Positions 51,075 to 61,406 of a stretch of 64,000 nucleotides of DNA are shown here, piece by piece (position 1 is the stretch's first letter; each line of letters begins with the position of its first letter). The stretch spans positions 30,013 through 94,012 of the forward strand of contig CANIRZ010000001.1 of assembly GCA_947470185.1 (NCBI GenBank), written 5' to 3'. A program made the translations under genes and the position numbers. Under the pieces are notes generated by a model. The model did not search any database and was not told the DNA's origin. It worked only from the letters and a program-made list of their open reading frames with translations. The stretch comes from Sphingomonadales bacterium. GTDB taxonomy: Bacteria; Pseudomonadota; Alphaproteobacteria; Sphingomonadales; Sphingomonadaceae.

Positions 51075-52045
51075 GCATAATGCCTTAACATATTTTCGAC
51101 CGCTGCAGGGTCGCTGTAGACATCCAGCCGGCGCAGAAACGCCAGCGGGTCTTTGCGCGTCACAAGCGCGTTGGCTGGTGTATTAATCCAGTCATAACAA
51201 CGAGTTAGAAGAAACCGTAAGCACGCCCCGCGCAATAATATGGGCAAGGCATCGCGCGTCGCTGCGTCCAATGGCACAATATCGGCATAGCCTGCCAGCA
51301 AGCCCGCGCTCACATCGGCGTCAAACACCGCGCCGTCGTTGGAAAAGCACCACGCACTGTGGGTCACCGCCAAATCATAAGCGCGGATTTCGGTGCAGGC
51401 GAAGTAAAAGTCGATGAGGCCGCCGACATGGTCACCCAGCATCAGCACATTGTCGGGAAACAAATCCGCATGGATTGCCGCAACGGGCAAATAATTTGGC
51501 CAATGCGCGTCCAGATAATCGCATTCTGCAAATACCCGCGCCGAAAGCCCCTTAGAGATAGCCTCCAGCCCGTCGACCGTGCAGCGCATCGCCAAGGGCC
51601 GCCACGCGGAAATGCCAAGGCTATTGGGCCGCCACAGAGTGAAGTCGGCCAGTGCCTTGTGCATTTGTCCCAATGCCGCGCCGGTCGAATATGCTTGCGC
51701 TGCCGTAGGTTCTGTCACCGACACGCCGTCGAGAAATTCGATAAGGCAAGCAGGGCGGCCAGCGACGGTCTGAAGCCATGCACCCTTGCGGTCGGCCATG
51801 AATTGCGGAACCTTGCAGCCCGCGTCATGCAAATGCTTTAACAAGGCATAGAAAAACGGCAGATCATCGGGATTTACGCGGTTCTCATAGAGCGTCAGGA
51901 TGAAGCGGCCTTGCGTGGTCTGCACGAAAAAATTGCTGTTTTCGACGCCCTCGGCAATGCCTTTAAGCGCGACCAGCTCGCCCACATCATAATGCGCCAG
52001 CAATTCATTAACCTGTTCGGGCCCCAACTGCGTATAAACCGCCAA
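51071..52045 (-). CDS. thrB: Homoserine kinase (ThrB type II), TTG start
   Basis: [74 protein letters not shown]. Confidence 0.93.
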   Translation of the reverse strand: MAVYTQLGPEQVNELLAHYDVGELVALKGIAEGVENSNFFVQTTQGRFILTLYENRVNPDDLPFFYALLKHLHDAGCKVPQFMADRKGAWLQTVAGRPACLIEFLDGVSVTEPTAAQAYSTGAALGQMHKALADFTLWRPNSLGISAWRPLAMRCTVDGLEAISKGLSARVFAECDYLDAHWPNYLPVAAIHADLFPDNVLMLGDHVGGLIDFYFACTEIRAYDLAVTHSAWCFSNDGAVFDADVSAGLLAGYADIVPLDAATRDALPILLRGACLRFLLTRCYDWINTPANALVTRKDPLAFLRRLDVYSDPAAVENMLRHYA

Positions 52046-52046
52046 A

Positions 52047-53018
52047 TCAGTTCGCCGCGCCAGCCAGTTCGCGTGGCAGTTTAAACGTGACAGTCTCTTC
52101 AGCGGTTGTGACCTGCTGTTCATCCAGGTCAAAATGCAGGGCGAGCGCGTCAATAATCTCGCGCACCAACACTTCAGGGGCAGAGGCGCCTGCGGTCAGG
52201 CCAAGCGTGCGGACATCGTCAAACCAGTTCAGGCTAATCTCTTCCGCGCGCTGCACCAGATAGGCCTTGGTGCCGGATCGGGCCGCAACCTCAACCAAAC
52301 GTAAAGAATTCGAGCTGTTGGGTGCGCCGATGACAAGGACAAGGTCGCATTCATGCGCAATCGCCTTCACCGATTCTTGGCGGTTGGACGTCGCGTAACA
52401 AATATCCTCACCCTTTGGCCCGACGATATTGGGGAAGCGCTGCTGAAGGACCGATACGATTTCCGATGTATCATCGACCGACAAAGTCGTTTGCGTAAGA
52501 AACGCAAGATTGTTGGCATCGGCAGGTTCAAGCAAGCGCGCGTCATCGGCAGTTTCAACCAATGTCATCGCGCCGACTGGAACTTGGCCAAATGTGCCGA
52601 TGACTTCGGGATGCCCTTCGTGGCCCACAAAGATGATATGACGGCCAGCCTCAACTTGCCGTTCGGCTTGCTTGTGGACTTTCGAAACCAAAGGGCATGT
52701 GGCGTCAAAATAGGCAAGGCCGCGCTGTTGCGCGTCGGCGGGCACTGATTTTGGTACGCCATGCGCAGAAAATACGACATGGCCGCCATCGGGTACTTCA
52801 TCGAGTTCTTCGACAAATATCGCGCCTTTGGCTTTCAGGCTGTCGACCACATAGCGGTTATGGACGATTTCATGGCGGACATAGACAGGCGCGCCATGCT
52901 GTTCGAGCGCAAGCTCGACAATCTTGATGGCGCGGTCAACGCCCGCGCAAAATCCACGTGGCGCGGCCAGAAGCAGCCGAAGCGATTTCTTAGGGAGCGA
53001 TTGTTCAGTCATTTGCAA
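52047..53018 (-). CDS. ispH: 4-hydroxy-3-methylbut-2-enyl diphosphate reductase
   Basis: [43 protein letters not shown]. Confidence 0.96.
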   Translation of the reverse strand: MQMTEQSLPKKSLRLLLAAPRGFCAGVDRAIKIVELALEQHGAPVYVRHEIVHNRYVVDSLKAKGAIFVEELDEVPDGGHVVFSAHGVPKSVPADAQQRGLAYFDATCPLVSKVHKQAERQVEAGRHIIFVGHEGHPEVIGTFGQVPVGAMTLVETADDARLLEPADANNLAFLTQTTLSVDDTSEIVSVLQQRFPNIVGPKGEDICYATSNRQESVKAIAHECDLVLVIGAPNSSNSLRLVEVAARSGTKAYLVQRAEEISLNWFDDVRTLGLTAGASAPEVLVREIIDALALHFDLDEQQVTTAEETVTFKLPRELAGAAN

Positions 53019-53148
53019 TAGCCTTTAGATAAAGTCGCTGCATCCGCCAAGACCTTTCCCCTGTTGCGCAGGCCGCGATGGGCGGATAAGGACGAACGCA
53101 CGTTTCGCACCCGCGACCCAAGCTTAAGAACCCCAAGGATTAGCCTGT

Positions 53149-53799
53149 ATGAAATTTGCCGCCAAAGCCCTGACCGTCGGTATCGTTGCAGCTGCTTTGG
53201 CTGGCTGCTCTCGCGAAGGCGATTTGGACGTCGGCGCTGGTGTCGGCGTAAACGTTACGCGTTCGGGCTGCCCGACGGTGGCGGTGCCCGATGGCACCGG
53301 TGACATTACGATTTTCAATCCAGTGAGCAGCCAAGACGCGGACGCGATAGATATCGTTGCAACGGTGACCAATGTGCGCACCACATGCAACGAAAGTGGC
53401 GAGAAAATCTATGCGCAGGCCACCTTTGATGTGCAGGCGCGGCGCAGCGATGCAAACGGCAGCCGAACGGTAACTCTGCCCTATTTTAACACCGTGGTGC
53501 AGGGCGGCAGTGCCGTTATCTCCAAGCGTGTTGGTCAAGTCACAATCCAGTTCGCCGATGGCCAGCAGCGTGCGTCCGCACAGGCGCAAGCCGCGAGCTA
53601 CATTGATAAGGCCTCGGCAAGCTTGCCCGCCGAAATCATCCAAAAGATCACCAAAAAACGTAAGCCCGGTGATCCGGATGCCGCTCTCGACCCAATGGCC
53701 GATCCAGAAGTGCGCGCAGCGGTCGTCCGATCAAGCTATGAAATGCTCCTCGGCTTTCAGCTGACCGAAGATCAGCTGCGTTACAATGTCACGCGTTGA
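53149..53799 (+). CDS. Hypothetical lipoprotein
   Basis: MKFAAKALTVGIVAAALAGCSREGD lipobox. Confidence 0.75.
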   Translation: MKFAAKALTVGIVAAALAGCSREGDLDVGAGVGVNVTRSGCPTVAVPDGTGDITIFNPVSSQDADAIDIVATVTNVRTTCNESGEKIYAQATFDVQARRSDANGSRTVTLPYFNTVVQGGSAVISKRVGQVTIQFADGQQRASAQAQAASYIDKASASLPAEIIQKITKKRKPGDPDAALDPMADPEVRAAVVRSSYEMLLGFQLTEDQLRYNVTR

Positions 53800-53824
53800 T
53801 CCGCGTTAACTTCAAGGCACAGTC

Positions 53825-55546
53825 ATGACCCTTTTTGAACAATATGCAGCGCATGTCGACCATGCGTTGGACGCACTTGTGGCGCTCGGAACGCTGCCTG
53901 CGGACATTGACCGGAGCAATGTAACGGTCGAGCCCCCACGCGACGTGACGCATGGCGACATCTCCACCAATGCAGCCATGGTCTTGGCCAAACCCGCCGG
54001 AACCAACCCGCGCGCATTGGCAGAGGCTTTGTCAGCCGAACTGGCCAAGGTCGCAGGCGTCACGGGCGTTGAAATCGCTGGGCCAGGCTTCCTGAATCTG
54101 CGGCTGGCTGCATCGGCATGGCTGGATGAATTGCGCGCGATTGCGGCGTCGGGTGACGATTATGGCCGATCGCATCTGGGTGATGGCAAGTCGGTGAATA
54201 TCGAATATGTTTCGGCTAATCCGACTGGCCCCATGCATATGGGCCATTGCCGTGGCGCTGTGGTCGGTGACGCGCTGGCCAAATTGCTGGAATTTGCCGG
54301 TTACCGCGTGATCCGCGAATATTATATCAACGATGCTGGCGGACAGGTCGATGTGCTCGCCCGCTCCGCGCATCTGCGTTATCGTGAGGCCTTGGGCGAA
54401 AGCATCGAAATCGCCGAAGGGTTATATCCCGGCGATTATCTTATCCCGGTAGGCCAAAGCCTCGCTGAACGCTTTGGGGACGAATATGTCGCCGCACCCG
54501 AAAGCGTATGGCTAGTCATGTTCCGCAAGGCGGCGGTTGCAGAAATGATGGAGATGATCAAGGCAGACTTGGCCTTGCTTGGTATCCACCATGATCTGTT
54601 CTCGTCCGAAGCCGAACTGCATGCGGCGGGCAAGGCCGATGTCGCGGAAAAGGAACTGCGCGCCCGCGGGCTTGTCTATGACGGCGAACTGGAAAAGCCC
54701 AAGGGCAAGGAAATCGAAGACTGGGAGCCTGTGACTTTGCCCTTGTTCCGGTCAACGCAGTTTGGCGATGATCAGGACCGGCCCATCAAGAAATCCAACG
54801 GCAGCTGGACCTATTTCGGCGCTGACCTCGCTTATCATTTCCAGAAAAGCCAAGGCGTCGATGCCATGATCGACATTTGGGGTGCTGACCATGCGGGCAC
54901 GGTCAAGCGGATCAAGGCGGCGGTCAATGCGTTGACCGGTGGTAAGGTCGATTTCGATATCAAGCTGGTGCAAATGGTTCGCCTGCTGCGTGGTGGCGAG
55001 CCTGTCAAAATGTCGAAACGGTCGGGTAGCTTTGTGACGCTGGCCGAAGTGATTGAAGAGGTCGGCAAGGACGTCGTCCGCTTCACGATGCTGACGCGCA
55101 AGTCCGACGCGCAGATGGATTTTGACTTCGCTAAGGTGGTTGAAGCGTCGAAGGACAATCCGGTATTCTATGTGCAATATGCCCATGCGCGGATTGCATC
55201 GACCATGCGCAAGGCAGAGCTTGAAGGGCTTGGCCCCAACGGCGCGCATGTTGCGATGTTGGGCGATGCAGAGATTGGCCTCATCCGCGAAGCCGCCAAC
55301 TTCCCTCGGATCGTGGAAGCTGCGGCAAAGTCCGGCGAACCGCACAGAATTGCATTTTATCTCAATGATCTATCGGCTGCGTTCCACGCTTATTGGAACT
55401 TGGGCAATGACCAACCTGACAAGCGCTTCATATTGGCACAAAATCCCGAACTGACGGGCGCAAGGCTTTTCATGGCGCACAATATCGGGCAAGTCTTGCG
55501 CAACGGGTTGCGGTTGATGGGGGTCGAAGCCGCTTACAACATGTAG
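53825..55546 (+). CDS. argS: Arginyl-tRNA synthetase
   Basis: VSANPTGPMHMGHCRGAVVGDAL HIGH-like motif; MSKRSG; C-terminal DALR region. Confidence 0.96.
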   Translation: MTLFEQYAAHVDHALDALVALGTLPADIDRSNVTVEPPRDVTHGDISTNAAMVLAKPAGTNPRALAEALSAELAKVAGVTGVEIAGPGFLNLRLAASAWLDELRAIAASGDDYGRSHLGDGKSVNIEYVSANPTGPMHMGHCRGAVVGDALAKLLEFAGYRVIREYYINDAGGQVDVLARSAHLRYREALGESIEIAEGLYPGDYLIPVGQSLAERFGDEYVAAPESVWLVMFRKAAVAEMMEMIKADLALLGIHHDLFSSEAELHAAGKADVAEKELRARGLVYDGELEKPKGKEIEDWEPVTLPLFRSTQFGDDQDRPIKKSNGSWTYFGADLAYHFQKSQGVDAMIDIWGADHAGTVKRIKAAVNALTGGKVDFDIKLVQMVRLLRGGEPVKMSKRSGSFVTLAEVIEEVGKDVVRFTMLTRKSDAQMDFDFAKVVEASKDNPVFYVQYAHARIASTMRKAELEGLGPNGAHVAMLGDAEIGLIREAANFPRIVEAAAKSGEPHRIAFYLNDLSAAFHAYWNLGNDQPDKRFILAQNPELTGARLFMAHNIGQVLRNGLRLMGVEAAYNM

Positions 55547-55556
55547 TGAATAAGGA

Positions 55557-56225
55557 ATGGGCATGATGGATAGCAGGGACGATGGACTGAATTTCGACGA
55601 CAATAATCGTCTGCCTTGGCTTGAAACTGCTGATGGTAATGAGGGCACGGACGGTGGATCGCTGTTGAAGATTGTTTTCATGGTCGTGTTTGGTCTTGCC
55701 CTGCTCGCGGCGATTGCCGGCGGCGCGTATTGGTTTGAGAATAGCCAATCCCGCGGTGCAAACGGCAATGGCGCGCTGATCGCTGCGCCAAAGGGCGACT
55801 ACAAAGAAAAGCCCGTGGATGCCGGCGGTAAAAGCTTCGAAGGCGAAGGTGATTCCGCCTTTGCCGCAAGCGAAGGTCAGAAAACGGGCGCCGTGCTCGC
55901 GCCGCGACCAACTGGACCAGATGCTGCACCTCAGCTTGCCATTGCTGCGCCGGTAGTCCCGGTTAAAACCGACGTCGCGCCTGCCAATGTCGTGATGGTT
56001 CAGCTTGGCGCATTTGGTGATTCCGCCAAGGCCGAAAGCGCGTGGGTTGCGCTCAACAAACGCTTTGGCTTTCTTTCTGGCGTGAGCCGCAAAATCGCCG
56101 AAGCCAAAGTCGAAGGGGGGCGCGCTGTGTTTCGGTTGCAGGCGATTACGTCCAATTCATCCGAAGCGCAGCAGCTTTGCGCAAAGCTTAGGGTTGCGGG
56201 CGAAAACTGCCTAATCGTGCGCTAA
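55557..56225 (+). CDS. SPOR domain membrane protein
   Basis: Single TM; VMVQLGAFGDSAKAESAWVALNKRF...ENCLIVR SPOR repeat. Confidence 0.9.
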   Translation: MGMMDSRDDGLNFDDNNRLPWLETADGNEGTDGGSLLKIVFMVVFGLALLAAIAGGAYWFENSQSRGANGNGALIAAPKGDYKEKPVDAGGKSFEGEGDSAFAASEGQKTGAVLAPRPTGPDAAPQLAIAAPVVPVKTDVAPANVVMVQLGAFGDSAKAESAWVALNKRFGFLSGVSRKIAEAKVEGGRAVFRLQAITSNSSEAQQLCAKLRVAGENCLIVR

Positions 56226-56297
56226 TCGCAGTGGCATAAAGGTTGAATAGTTTTAAATTGCAACTTATGCGGCGCACTGCTTCCAGAGGAGAATAAA

Positions 56298-56804
56298 ATG
56301 CCTGCTTTATATGACGCCGCCATGCCAACCTTTATCCGCGGTCTGAAAAACCTCTCCAACATGCTCGAAAAGGGCAAGGCCTTTGCCGCTGCGCAGGGCA
56401 TGGAGCTTTCCGAATTGCTGGATGCGCGCCTGATTGACGACATGGCCTCGCTTACGAAGCAGGTGCAGATGACAACCGATACCGCAAAGTTCGTCGCGGT
56501 GCGCGTTGGCCAGATCGAAAACGACCCATGGGCCGATGATGAAGCCAGCTTCGCCGATGTGCAGGCCCGTGTGGCAAAAGCGATTGCGTTTCTGCAAGCC
56601 GCATCGCCCGATGGCTTCGAAGGCCGCGAAGACGCAACGGTCGTGCTCACGACCCCAAGCGGCGACATTCCTTTTACCGGCAGCAATTATGTCCATGGCT
56701 TTGCCATCCCCAATTTCTTTTTCCATCTGAGTATGGCCTACGCATTGCTGCGTATGAAGGGCGTGCCCTTGGGCAAGCTCGATTTCTTGGGCGCTATCCG
56801 GTAA
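56298..56804 (+). CDS. DUF1993 family protein
   Basis: LYDAAMPTFIRGLKNLSNMLEKGKAFA; GSNYVHGFAIPNFFFHLSMAYALLR. Confidence 0.85.
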   Translation: MPALYDAAMPTFIRGLKNLSNMLEKGKAFAAAQGMELSELLDARLIDDMASLTKQVQMTTDTAKFVAVRVGQIENDPWADDEASFADVQARVAKAIAFLQAASPDGFEGREDATVVLTTPSGDIPFTGSNYVHGFAIPNFFFHLSMAYALLRMKGVPLGKLDFLGAIR

Positions 56805-56879
56805 TTATACACAGGTTAAAGGCCGCTGTGCTCTGCTCCATGCTTGCCTTGGGGCGGCAGCGGCCTTAGCAATCTGTTC

Positions 56880-57929
56880 ATGAAGCCGGTAATTTTTGGC
56901 CTATCGGGCCTGACCCTGACGGATGATGAAAAACGCCTGTTTCGCGATGTCGAGCCAGCAGGCTACATCCTGTTCAAACGCAATATCGAAGACAAAGCGC
57001 AGGTCCGCGCGTTGACCGACAGCTTGCGGACCTTGCATGGCCGCGACACGGTGCCGATCCTGATTGATCAAGAGGGCGGCCGCGTTGCGCGTATGCGTCC
57101 GCCGGTCTGGCCTGACTTTCCCGCCGGTGGTGCATTCGACGCGCTGTACGACATTGCGCCCATCACCGCGATTGAGGCCGCGCGGTGCAATGCCGAGGCT
57201 ATTGCGCTGTCGCTCAACGAAGTCGGCATCAACGTCGATTGCTTACCCGTGCTTGACGTCCGCGTGCCCGAAACACATTCCGCCATTGGCGACCGCGCCT
57301 TGGGCAGTGAACCACTGCGCGTGGCGGCGCTTGGCCGCGCAATCCTGGATGGCCTTGCTTTGGGGGGCGTCATTGGCGTGGTGAAGCATATGCCGGGGCA
57401 GGGCCGCGCCAATGTCGACACCCATCATGATTTGCCGCATGTCACCGCGACTGCGGCTGAACTTGCACAAGACCTTGCCCCCTTCCGCGCATTAAATCAC
57501 GCCGCAATGGGTATGACAGGCCATGTTGTTTACGACGTCTGGGACGATCAGCATACAGCCACCATGTCACCCTTTGTTATCGACACGATCATCCGCGCGC
57601 AGCTTGGGTTCGACGGCCTGTTGATGAGCGATGATCTCGATATGAACGCGTTGCAGGGCGATGTTGCGACGCGCGCCCTGCAATGTGTTGTGGCCGGCTG
57701 CGACCTTGCGCTCAATTGCTGGGGCCGGTTTGACGAGATGGTTGCGATTGCCAATAATCTTCCAGAGATTACCGCCGCTGCGCGCACGCGGCTTGACCGA
57801 GCGATGGCCCTGCCGCCGGTGGCATTTGACGCCGACCGGTTGGCCCATCTGCTTGATAAGCGCGACCAATTGCTGGCGCTGGCCGATGCAAGCGCCAAGC
57901 TAACGGATGGAGCCACTGGCGCGGCATGA
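56880..57929 (+). CDS. nagZ: Beta-N-acetylhexosaminidase
   Basis: ILIDQEGGRVARMRPPVWPDFPAG; GVVKHMPGQGRANVDTHHDLP. Confidence 0.95.
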   Translation: MKPVIFGLSGLTLTDDEKRLFRDVEPAGYILFKRNIEDKAQVRALTDSLRTLHGRDTVPILIDQEGGRVARMRPPVWPDFPAGGAFDALYDIAPITAIEAARCNAEAIALSLNEVGINVDCLPVLDVRVPETHSAIGDRALGSEPLRVAALGRAILDGLALGGVIGVVKHMPGQGRANVDTHHDLPHVTATAAELAQDLAPFRALNHAAMGMTGHVVYDVWDDQHTATMSPFVIDTIIRAQLGFDGLLMSDDLDMNALQGDVATRALQCVVAGCDLALNCWGRFDEMVAIANNLPEITAAARTRLDRAMALPPVAFDADRLAHLLDKRDQLLALADASAKLTDGATGAA

Positions 57930-58720
57930 GCGAGCCAATGCTCTTTGACGAGGAGGAGGCCCTTCGCGATGAGAGCAGGCGCGACGCTGGATCTGGCCCG
58001 AATGTCCTGACCATCGACATTGACGGCTGGGAAGGACCGTTGGACCTGTTGTTGGCGTTGGCCCGCACCCAAAAAGTCGATTTGCGGCAATTGTCCATTC
58101 TCGCTTTGGTCGAACAATATCTGGTGTTCATTGATGAGGTGCGCGCGCTGAAGCTTGAGCTTGCCGCCGATTATCTGGTGATGGCGGCGTGGTTGGCCTA
58201 TCTCAAATCGGCGTTGCTGCTGCCCAAGGACCCGACAATTGACCCATCGCCTGAGGAACTGGCACTGCGGCTGCAATTGCGGCTTGAGCGGTTAAACGCG
58301 ATGCGTGAAAGCGGCGCGCGGTTGATGGCGCGCGATAGGATCGGACGCGATGTGTTCCTGCGCGGTGCGCCTGAAAAACTGCGCGTGGTCAAAGCGCGGG
58401 CGTGGGAATGTGATTATTTTGAACTGATCACCGCTTACGGCCAAATCAATGCACGGACGCAGCCAGCGATGCATATCGTCAAGAAACGCCAAGTCATGAC
58501 GCTGGAACAAGCGTTGGACCGCGTGTCGGCCATGATTGGCCGTGCGATCGACTGGACCACGATATATGCGTTTCTGCCACCGATGGCGGATCCGGCCTTA
58601 CGCAAATCGGCATTGGCCTCCAGCTTTGTTGCCGCGCTTGAACTTGCCAAACGCGGTATGGTTGATTTGCAGCAGGAGCCGACCTTTGCGCCATTGATGT
58701 TGAGGAAAAAGGCAACATGA
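57926..58720 (+). CDS. scpA: Segregation and condensation protein A
   Basis: DGWEGPLDLLLALARTQKVDLRQLSILALVEQYL; YLVMAAWLAYLKSALLLP. Confidence 0.95.
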   Translation: MSEPMLFDEEEALRDESRRDAGSGPNVLTIDIDGWEGPLDLLLALARTQKVDLRQLSILALVEQYLVFIDEVRALKLELAADYLVMAAWLAYLKSALLLPKDPTIDPSPEELALRLQLRLERLNAMRESGARLMARDRIGRDVFLRGAPEKLRVVKARAWECDYFELITAYGQINARTQPAMHIVKKRQVMTLEQALDRVSAMIGRAIDWTTIYAFLPPMADPALRKSALASSFVAALELAKRGMVDLQQEPTFAPLMLRKKAT

Positions 58721-59322
58721 TTGAAACCGATCCCGATATGCGCGCGGTTGAAGCGACCTTGTTTGCCAGTGACCAGCCCATGACTGTCGAGCAGATCCGC
58801 GGCTATGTCGGGGATAGCGTGGATGTATCTGCTGCCCTCACGCAACTTGCGGCACATTATCAAGGCCGCGGCATAGAAATTGTCCAGCGTGGCAAGGCAT
58901 GGCATTTTCAAACCGCGCCAGACCTTGCCCATTTGTTGCGGCGTGAGCGCGAGGAAAGCCGCAAGCTAAGCCGCGCTGCGGTGGAAACATTGGCTATTAT
59001 CGCCTATCATGAACCTGTGAGCCGCGCCGAGATTGAAGCCATTCGCGGTGTGCAGATTTCAAAGGGTACGCTGGATGTGTTGATGGAGGCAGGATGGGTG
59101 CGTCCGGCTGGCCGCCGCGAAGTGCCGGGGCGGCCTCTAATCTACGCGACCACACCGGGCTTTCTGACGCATTTCGGGCTGAACAGTCGTAAAGATTTGC
59201 CGGGGATCGCTGACCTGAAAGCCGCAGGCTTGCTGGATCCAATTGATAGCGCCATGGGTGATATGCTGTTTACGGGCGAAGAAAGTGACAGCGAACTGGA
59301 AATTAACGAAAACAACGCCTAG
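58717..59322 (+). CDS. scpB: Segregation and condensation protein B
   Basis: VEATLFASDQPMTVEQI; AAVETLAIIAYHEPVSRAEIEAIRGV. Confidence 0.95.
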   Translation: MIETDPDMRAVEATLFASDQPMTVEQIRGYVGDSVDVSAALTQLAAHYQGRGIEIVQRGKAWHFQTAPDLAHLLRREREESRKLSRAAVETLAIIAYHEPVSRAEIEAIRGVQISKGTLDVLMEAGWVRPAGRREVPGRPLIYATTPGFLTHFGLNSRKDLPGIADLKAAGLLDPIDSAMGDMLFTGEESDSELEINENNA

Positions 59323-59387
59323 ATAAGATAAAGACAGGCGGGAATTTTGTTCGCATCATCGGGGGGATACCTCGTTAGGAGTTTGAA

Positions 59388-59609
59388 ATGGGTGGTTTTA
59401 GCATCTGGCATTGGCTGATTGTTGGCATTCTGGTGTTGCTGTTGTTCGGCAAAGGCCGTTTTTCCGACATGATGGGTGACGTCGCCAAGGGCATTAAAAG
59501 CTTTAAAAAGGGCATGAGCGAAGACGAAGAAGCGCCCAAGGCGCCGCCGCAAATTGGTGCGACAACCGTCATTGACGCCGAAAAGCAGACAGACAAGACC
59601 CAAGGCTAA
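59388..59609 (+). CDS. tatA: Sec-independent translocase TatA
   Basis: [43 protein letters not shown]. Confidence 0.96.
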   Translation: MGGFSIWHWLIVGILVLLLFGKGRFSDMMGDVAKGIKSFKKGMSEDEEAPKAPPQIGATTVIDAEKQTDKTQG

Positions 59610-59656
59610 TCCATTGATAGCGCGGCCAAACCTGCCCTCGATATCGGGGGCCTGAC

Positions 59657-60004
59657 GTGTTTGACGTTGCTTCGTCGGAGTTGATGCTTGTCGTCCTTGT
59701 GGCGTTGCTGGTTATCGGGCCAAAGGATTTGCCCCGTGTGTTGCGCGTCGTCGGCAAATGGGTTGGCAAGGCACGCGGCGTTGCGGCGCATTTTCGTTCA
59801 GGTTTTGACGAGATGATCCGTCAATCGGAACTCGAAGAGCTGGAAAAAAAGTGGAAGTCCGAAAACGAACGCATCATGCGTGAACATCCGGCTGATCCAC
59901 GTGCTGACGTTTTGGGCGATGATAGTATTTCGGGTGAAGCCGGACCGCCGGTGGAACAAACTGCGCCGGACTCTCCATCTGCCGAAATGGCTCCCAAGAT
60001 ATGA
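59657..60004 (+). CDS. tatB: Sec-independent translocase TatB (GTG start)
   Basis: MFDVASSELMLVVLVALLVIGPKDLPRVLRVVGKWVGKAR. Confidence 0.94.
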   Translation: MFDVASSELMLVVLVALLVIGPKDLPRVLRVVGKWVGKARGVAAHFRSGFDEMIRQSELEELEKKWKSENERIMREHPADPRADVLGDDSISGEAGPPVEQTAPDSPSAEMAPKI

Positions 60005-60768
60005 GCGAGATCGACGACAGCAAAATGCCCTTGCTCGATCATTTGATTGAGCTGCGCAGCCGCCTGCTATGGAGCTTCCTTGCGCTTGCCGTGACTTTTG
60101 CCGCAAGCTTGTATTTCGCGCGGCCGATTTTCGGATTTCTGGTGCAGCCTTTGCTTGCGTCGGGGCAAACCAAGCTCATTTATACGGCGATATTCGAAGC
60201 GTTTTTTGTCGAGATCAAGGTCGCATTTTTTGCCGCGACCTTCTTTTCCTTTCCGGTGTTTGCGACGCAATTGTGGCGCTTTGTGGCGCCTGGCCTCTAC
60301 AAAAAGGAAAAAAACGCGTTTTTGCCGTTCCTGCTCGCCACGCCAGTGCTCTTTCTGCTTGGTGCGGCGATGGCGTATTATATGGCGATACCCGTCGCGC
60401 TGAAATATCTGCTTGGCTTTGGCGGCACAGTTGGCGGTGTCCAGCAAGAGGCGTTGCCCGGTGTCGACAATTATTTGAGCTTCGTCATGAAGTTCATTTT
60501 CGGTTTTGGCATTTCCTTCTTGTTGCCGGTGTTGCTCATGTTGTTGGAGCGCGCTGGCTTGGTTACGCTCGAGCAACTGCGCGGCGCGCGCCGTTATGCG
60601 ATTGTCGGCGTATTCGCGATCGCCGCAGTCTTAACTCCGCCTGACATTGTGTCGCAACTGCTGCTCGCCATCCCCTTATGCTTGCTTTTCGAACTGGCGC
60701 TCATCGCCATTTGGTTCACCCGCCGCCGCCGTAAAAAAGCAGCAAGCGTCGAAGAAGCCGCGACGTAG
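60001..60768 (+). CDS. tatC: Sec-independent translocase TatC
   Basis: MPLLDHLIELRSRLLWSFLAL; six TM. Confidence 0.96.
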   Translation: MSEIDDSKMPLLDHLIELRSRLLWSFLALAVTFAASLYFARPIFGFLVQPLLASGQTKLIYTAIFEAFFVEIKVAFFAATFFSFPVFATQLWRFVAPGLYKKEKNAFLPFLLATPVLFLLGAAMAYYMAIPVALKYLLGFGGTVGGVQQEALPGVDNYLSFVMKFIFGFGISFLLPVLLMLLERAGLVTLEQLRGARRYAIVGVFAIAAVLTPPDIVSQLLLAIPLCLLFELALIAIWFTRRRRKKAASVEEAAT

Positions 60769-60793
60769 AATTTATACAAAAAACACTTTCCTA

Positions 60794-60816
60794 CAAATAA
60801 CCATATCGGTTATTTG
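60794..60816. repeat. Perfect 9-bp inverted repeat downstream of tatC
   Basis: CAAATAACC-ATATC-GGTTATTTG. Confidence 0.7.
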
Positions 60817-60849
60817 ATTCGCGTCATTCAGGCTGCGGTCTAGAACGTG

Positions 60850-61166
60850 GGTCGGGATGATGGGAACGCTGGCGGGGCAACTCGCTGGCACGGCCGGCGC
60901 GATAGGGTGCTTGCTTCAGCCTTCAAAAAGGGCCTGTTGCATCAAGCTCTGAACAGCGCACAAGAGGCTGGGTGTGGCGGGAGACCGCCCCGTCTGTGAT
61001 GGACGGCCTTGGGGTCTTTAGGAACCTTCACCCCCAAGGAAAGCAGCCCTGCCAAGATAAAGGCGGCTCCGAGTCATAGACTGATGGAACAAGAGAGCCT
61101 TAATCAACCAACACCATCAGCCGGAAGCAGCACCAGCGCTTCCGCGTCGGCCGTCCCCTTTTTTTC
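60850..61166 (+). ncRNA. Candidate structured intergenic RNA, class unknown
   Basis: No plausible ORF; hairpins GGCGG(GAGA)CCGCC, CCGTC..GACGG, CCTTGGGG..CCCCAAGG; ends in GGAAGC..GCTTCC hairpin plus T7; 5' end approximate. Confidence 0.55.
61120..61165 (+). terminator. Intrinsic terminator at 3' end of the RNA candidate
   Basis: GCCGGAAGC..GCGCTTCCGCGTCGGC then CGTCCCCTTTTTTT. Confidence 0.65.
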
Positions 61167-61356
61167 CGCATGCGAAACTGCGCGCCACGTTTGTAGGAAA
61201 TAATGATGCGCGTGTTGGATATTATTGGTGGATTGATGGAGGTGTGTGCAGCTCCCCCTTCGTCTCCAGGGTGACGAGGCTATCCACACGGACAAAAGCC
61301 GTTCGTGTCGAGCGAAGTCAAGGCACCCTTAACGCACCCACCGAACCCAAACAAAA

Positions 61357-61382
61357 AGGGCCGGAGATTTCCCTCCAGCCCT
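61357..61382 (-). terminator. Intrinsic terminator downstream of entericidin-like gene
   Basis: Minus strand AGGGCTGGAG-GGAAAT-CTCCGGCCCT followed by TTTTG. Confidence 0.75.
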
Positions 61383-61406
61383 CATGCCACGTCAATTGAC
61401 ATGCAT

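Noticed and set aside
60850-61166. RNase P RNA, tmRNA, SRP RNA or cobalamin riboswitch as identity of the RNA candidate
   Set aside because: Hallmark sequences (GAGGAAAGUCC, T-arm plus tag ORF, GGAAGGAAGCAG loop, GCCCCGCAACUGU) not found by eye; cannot be excluded without a covariance-model search.
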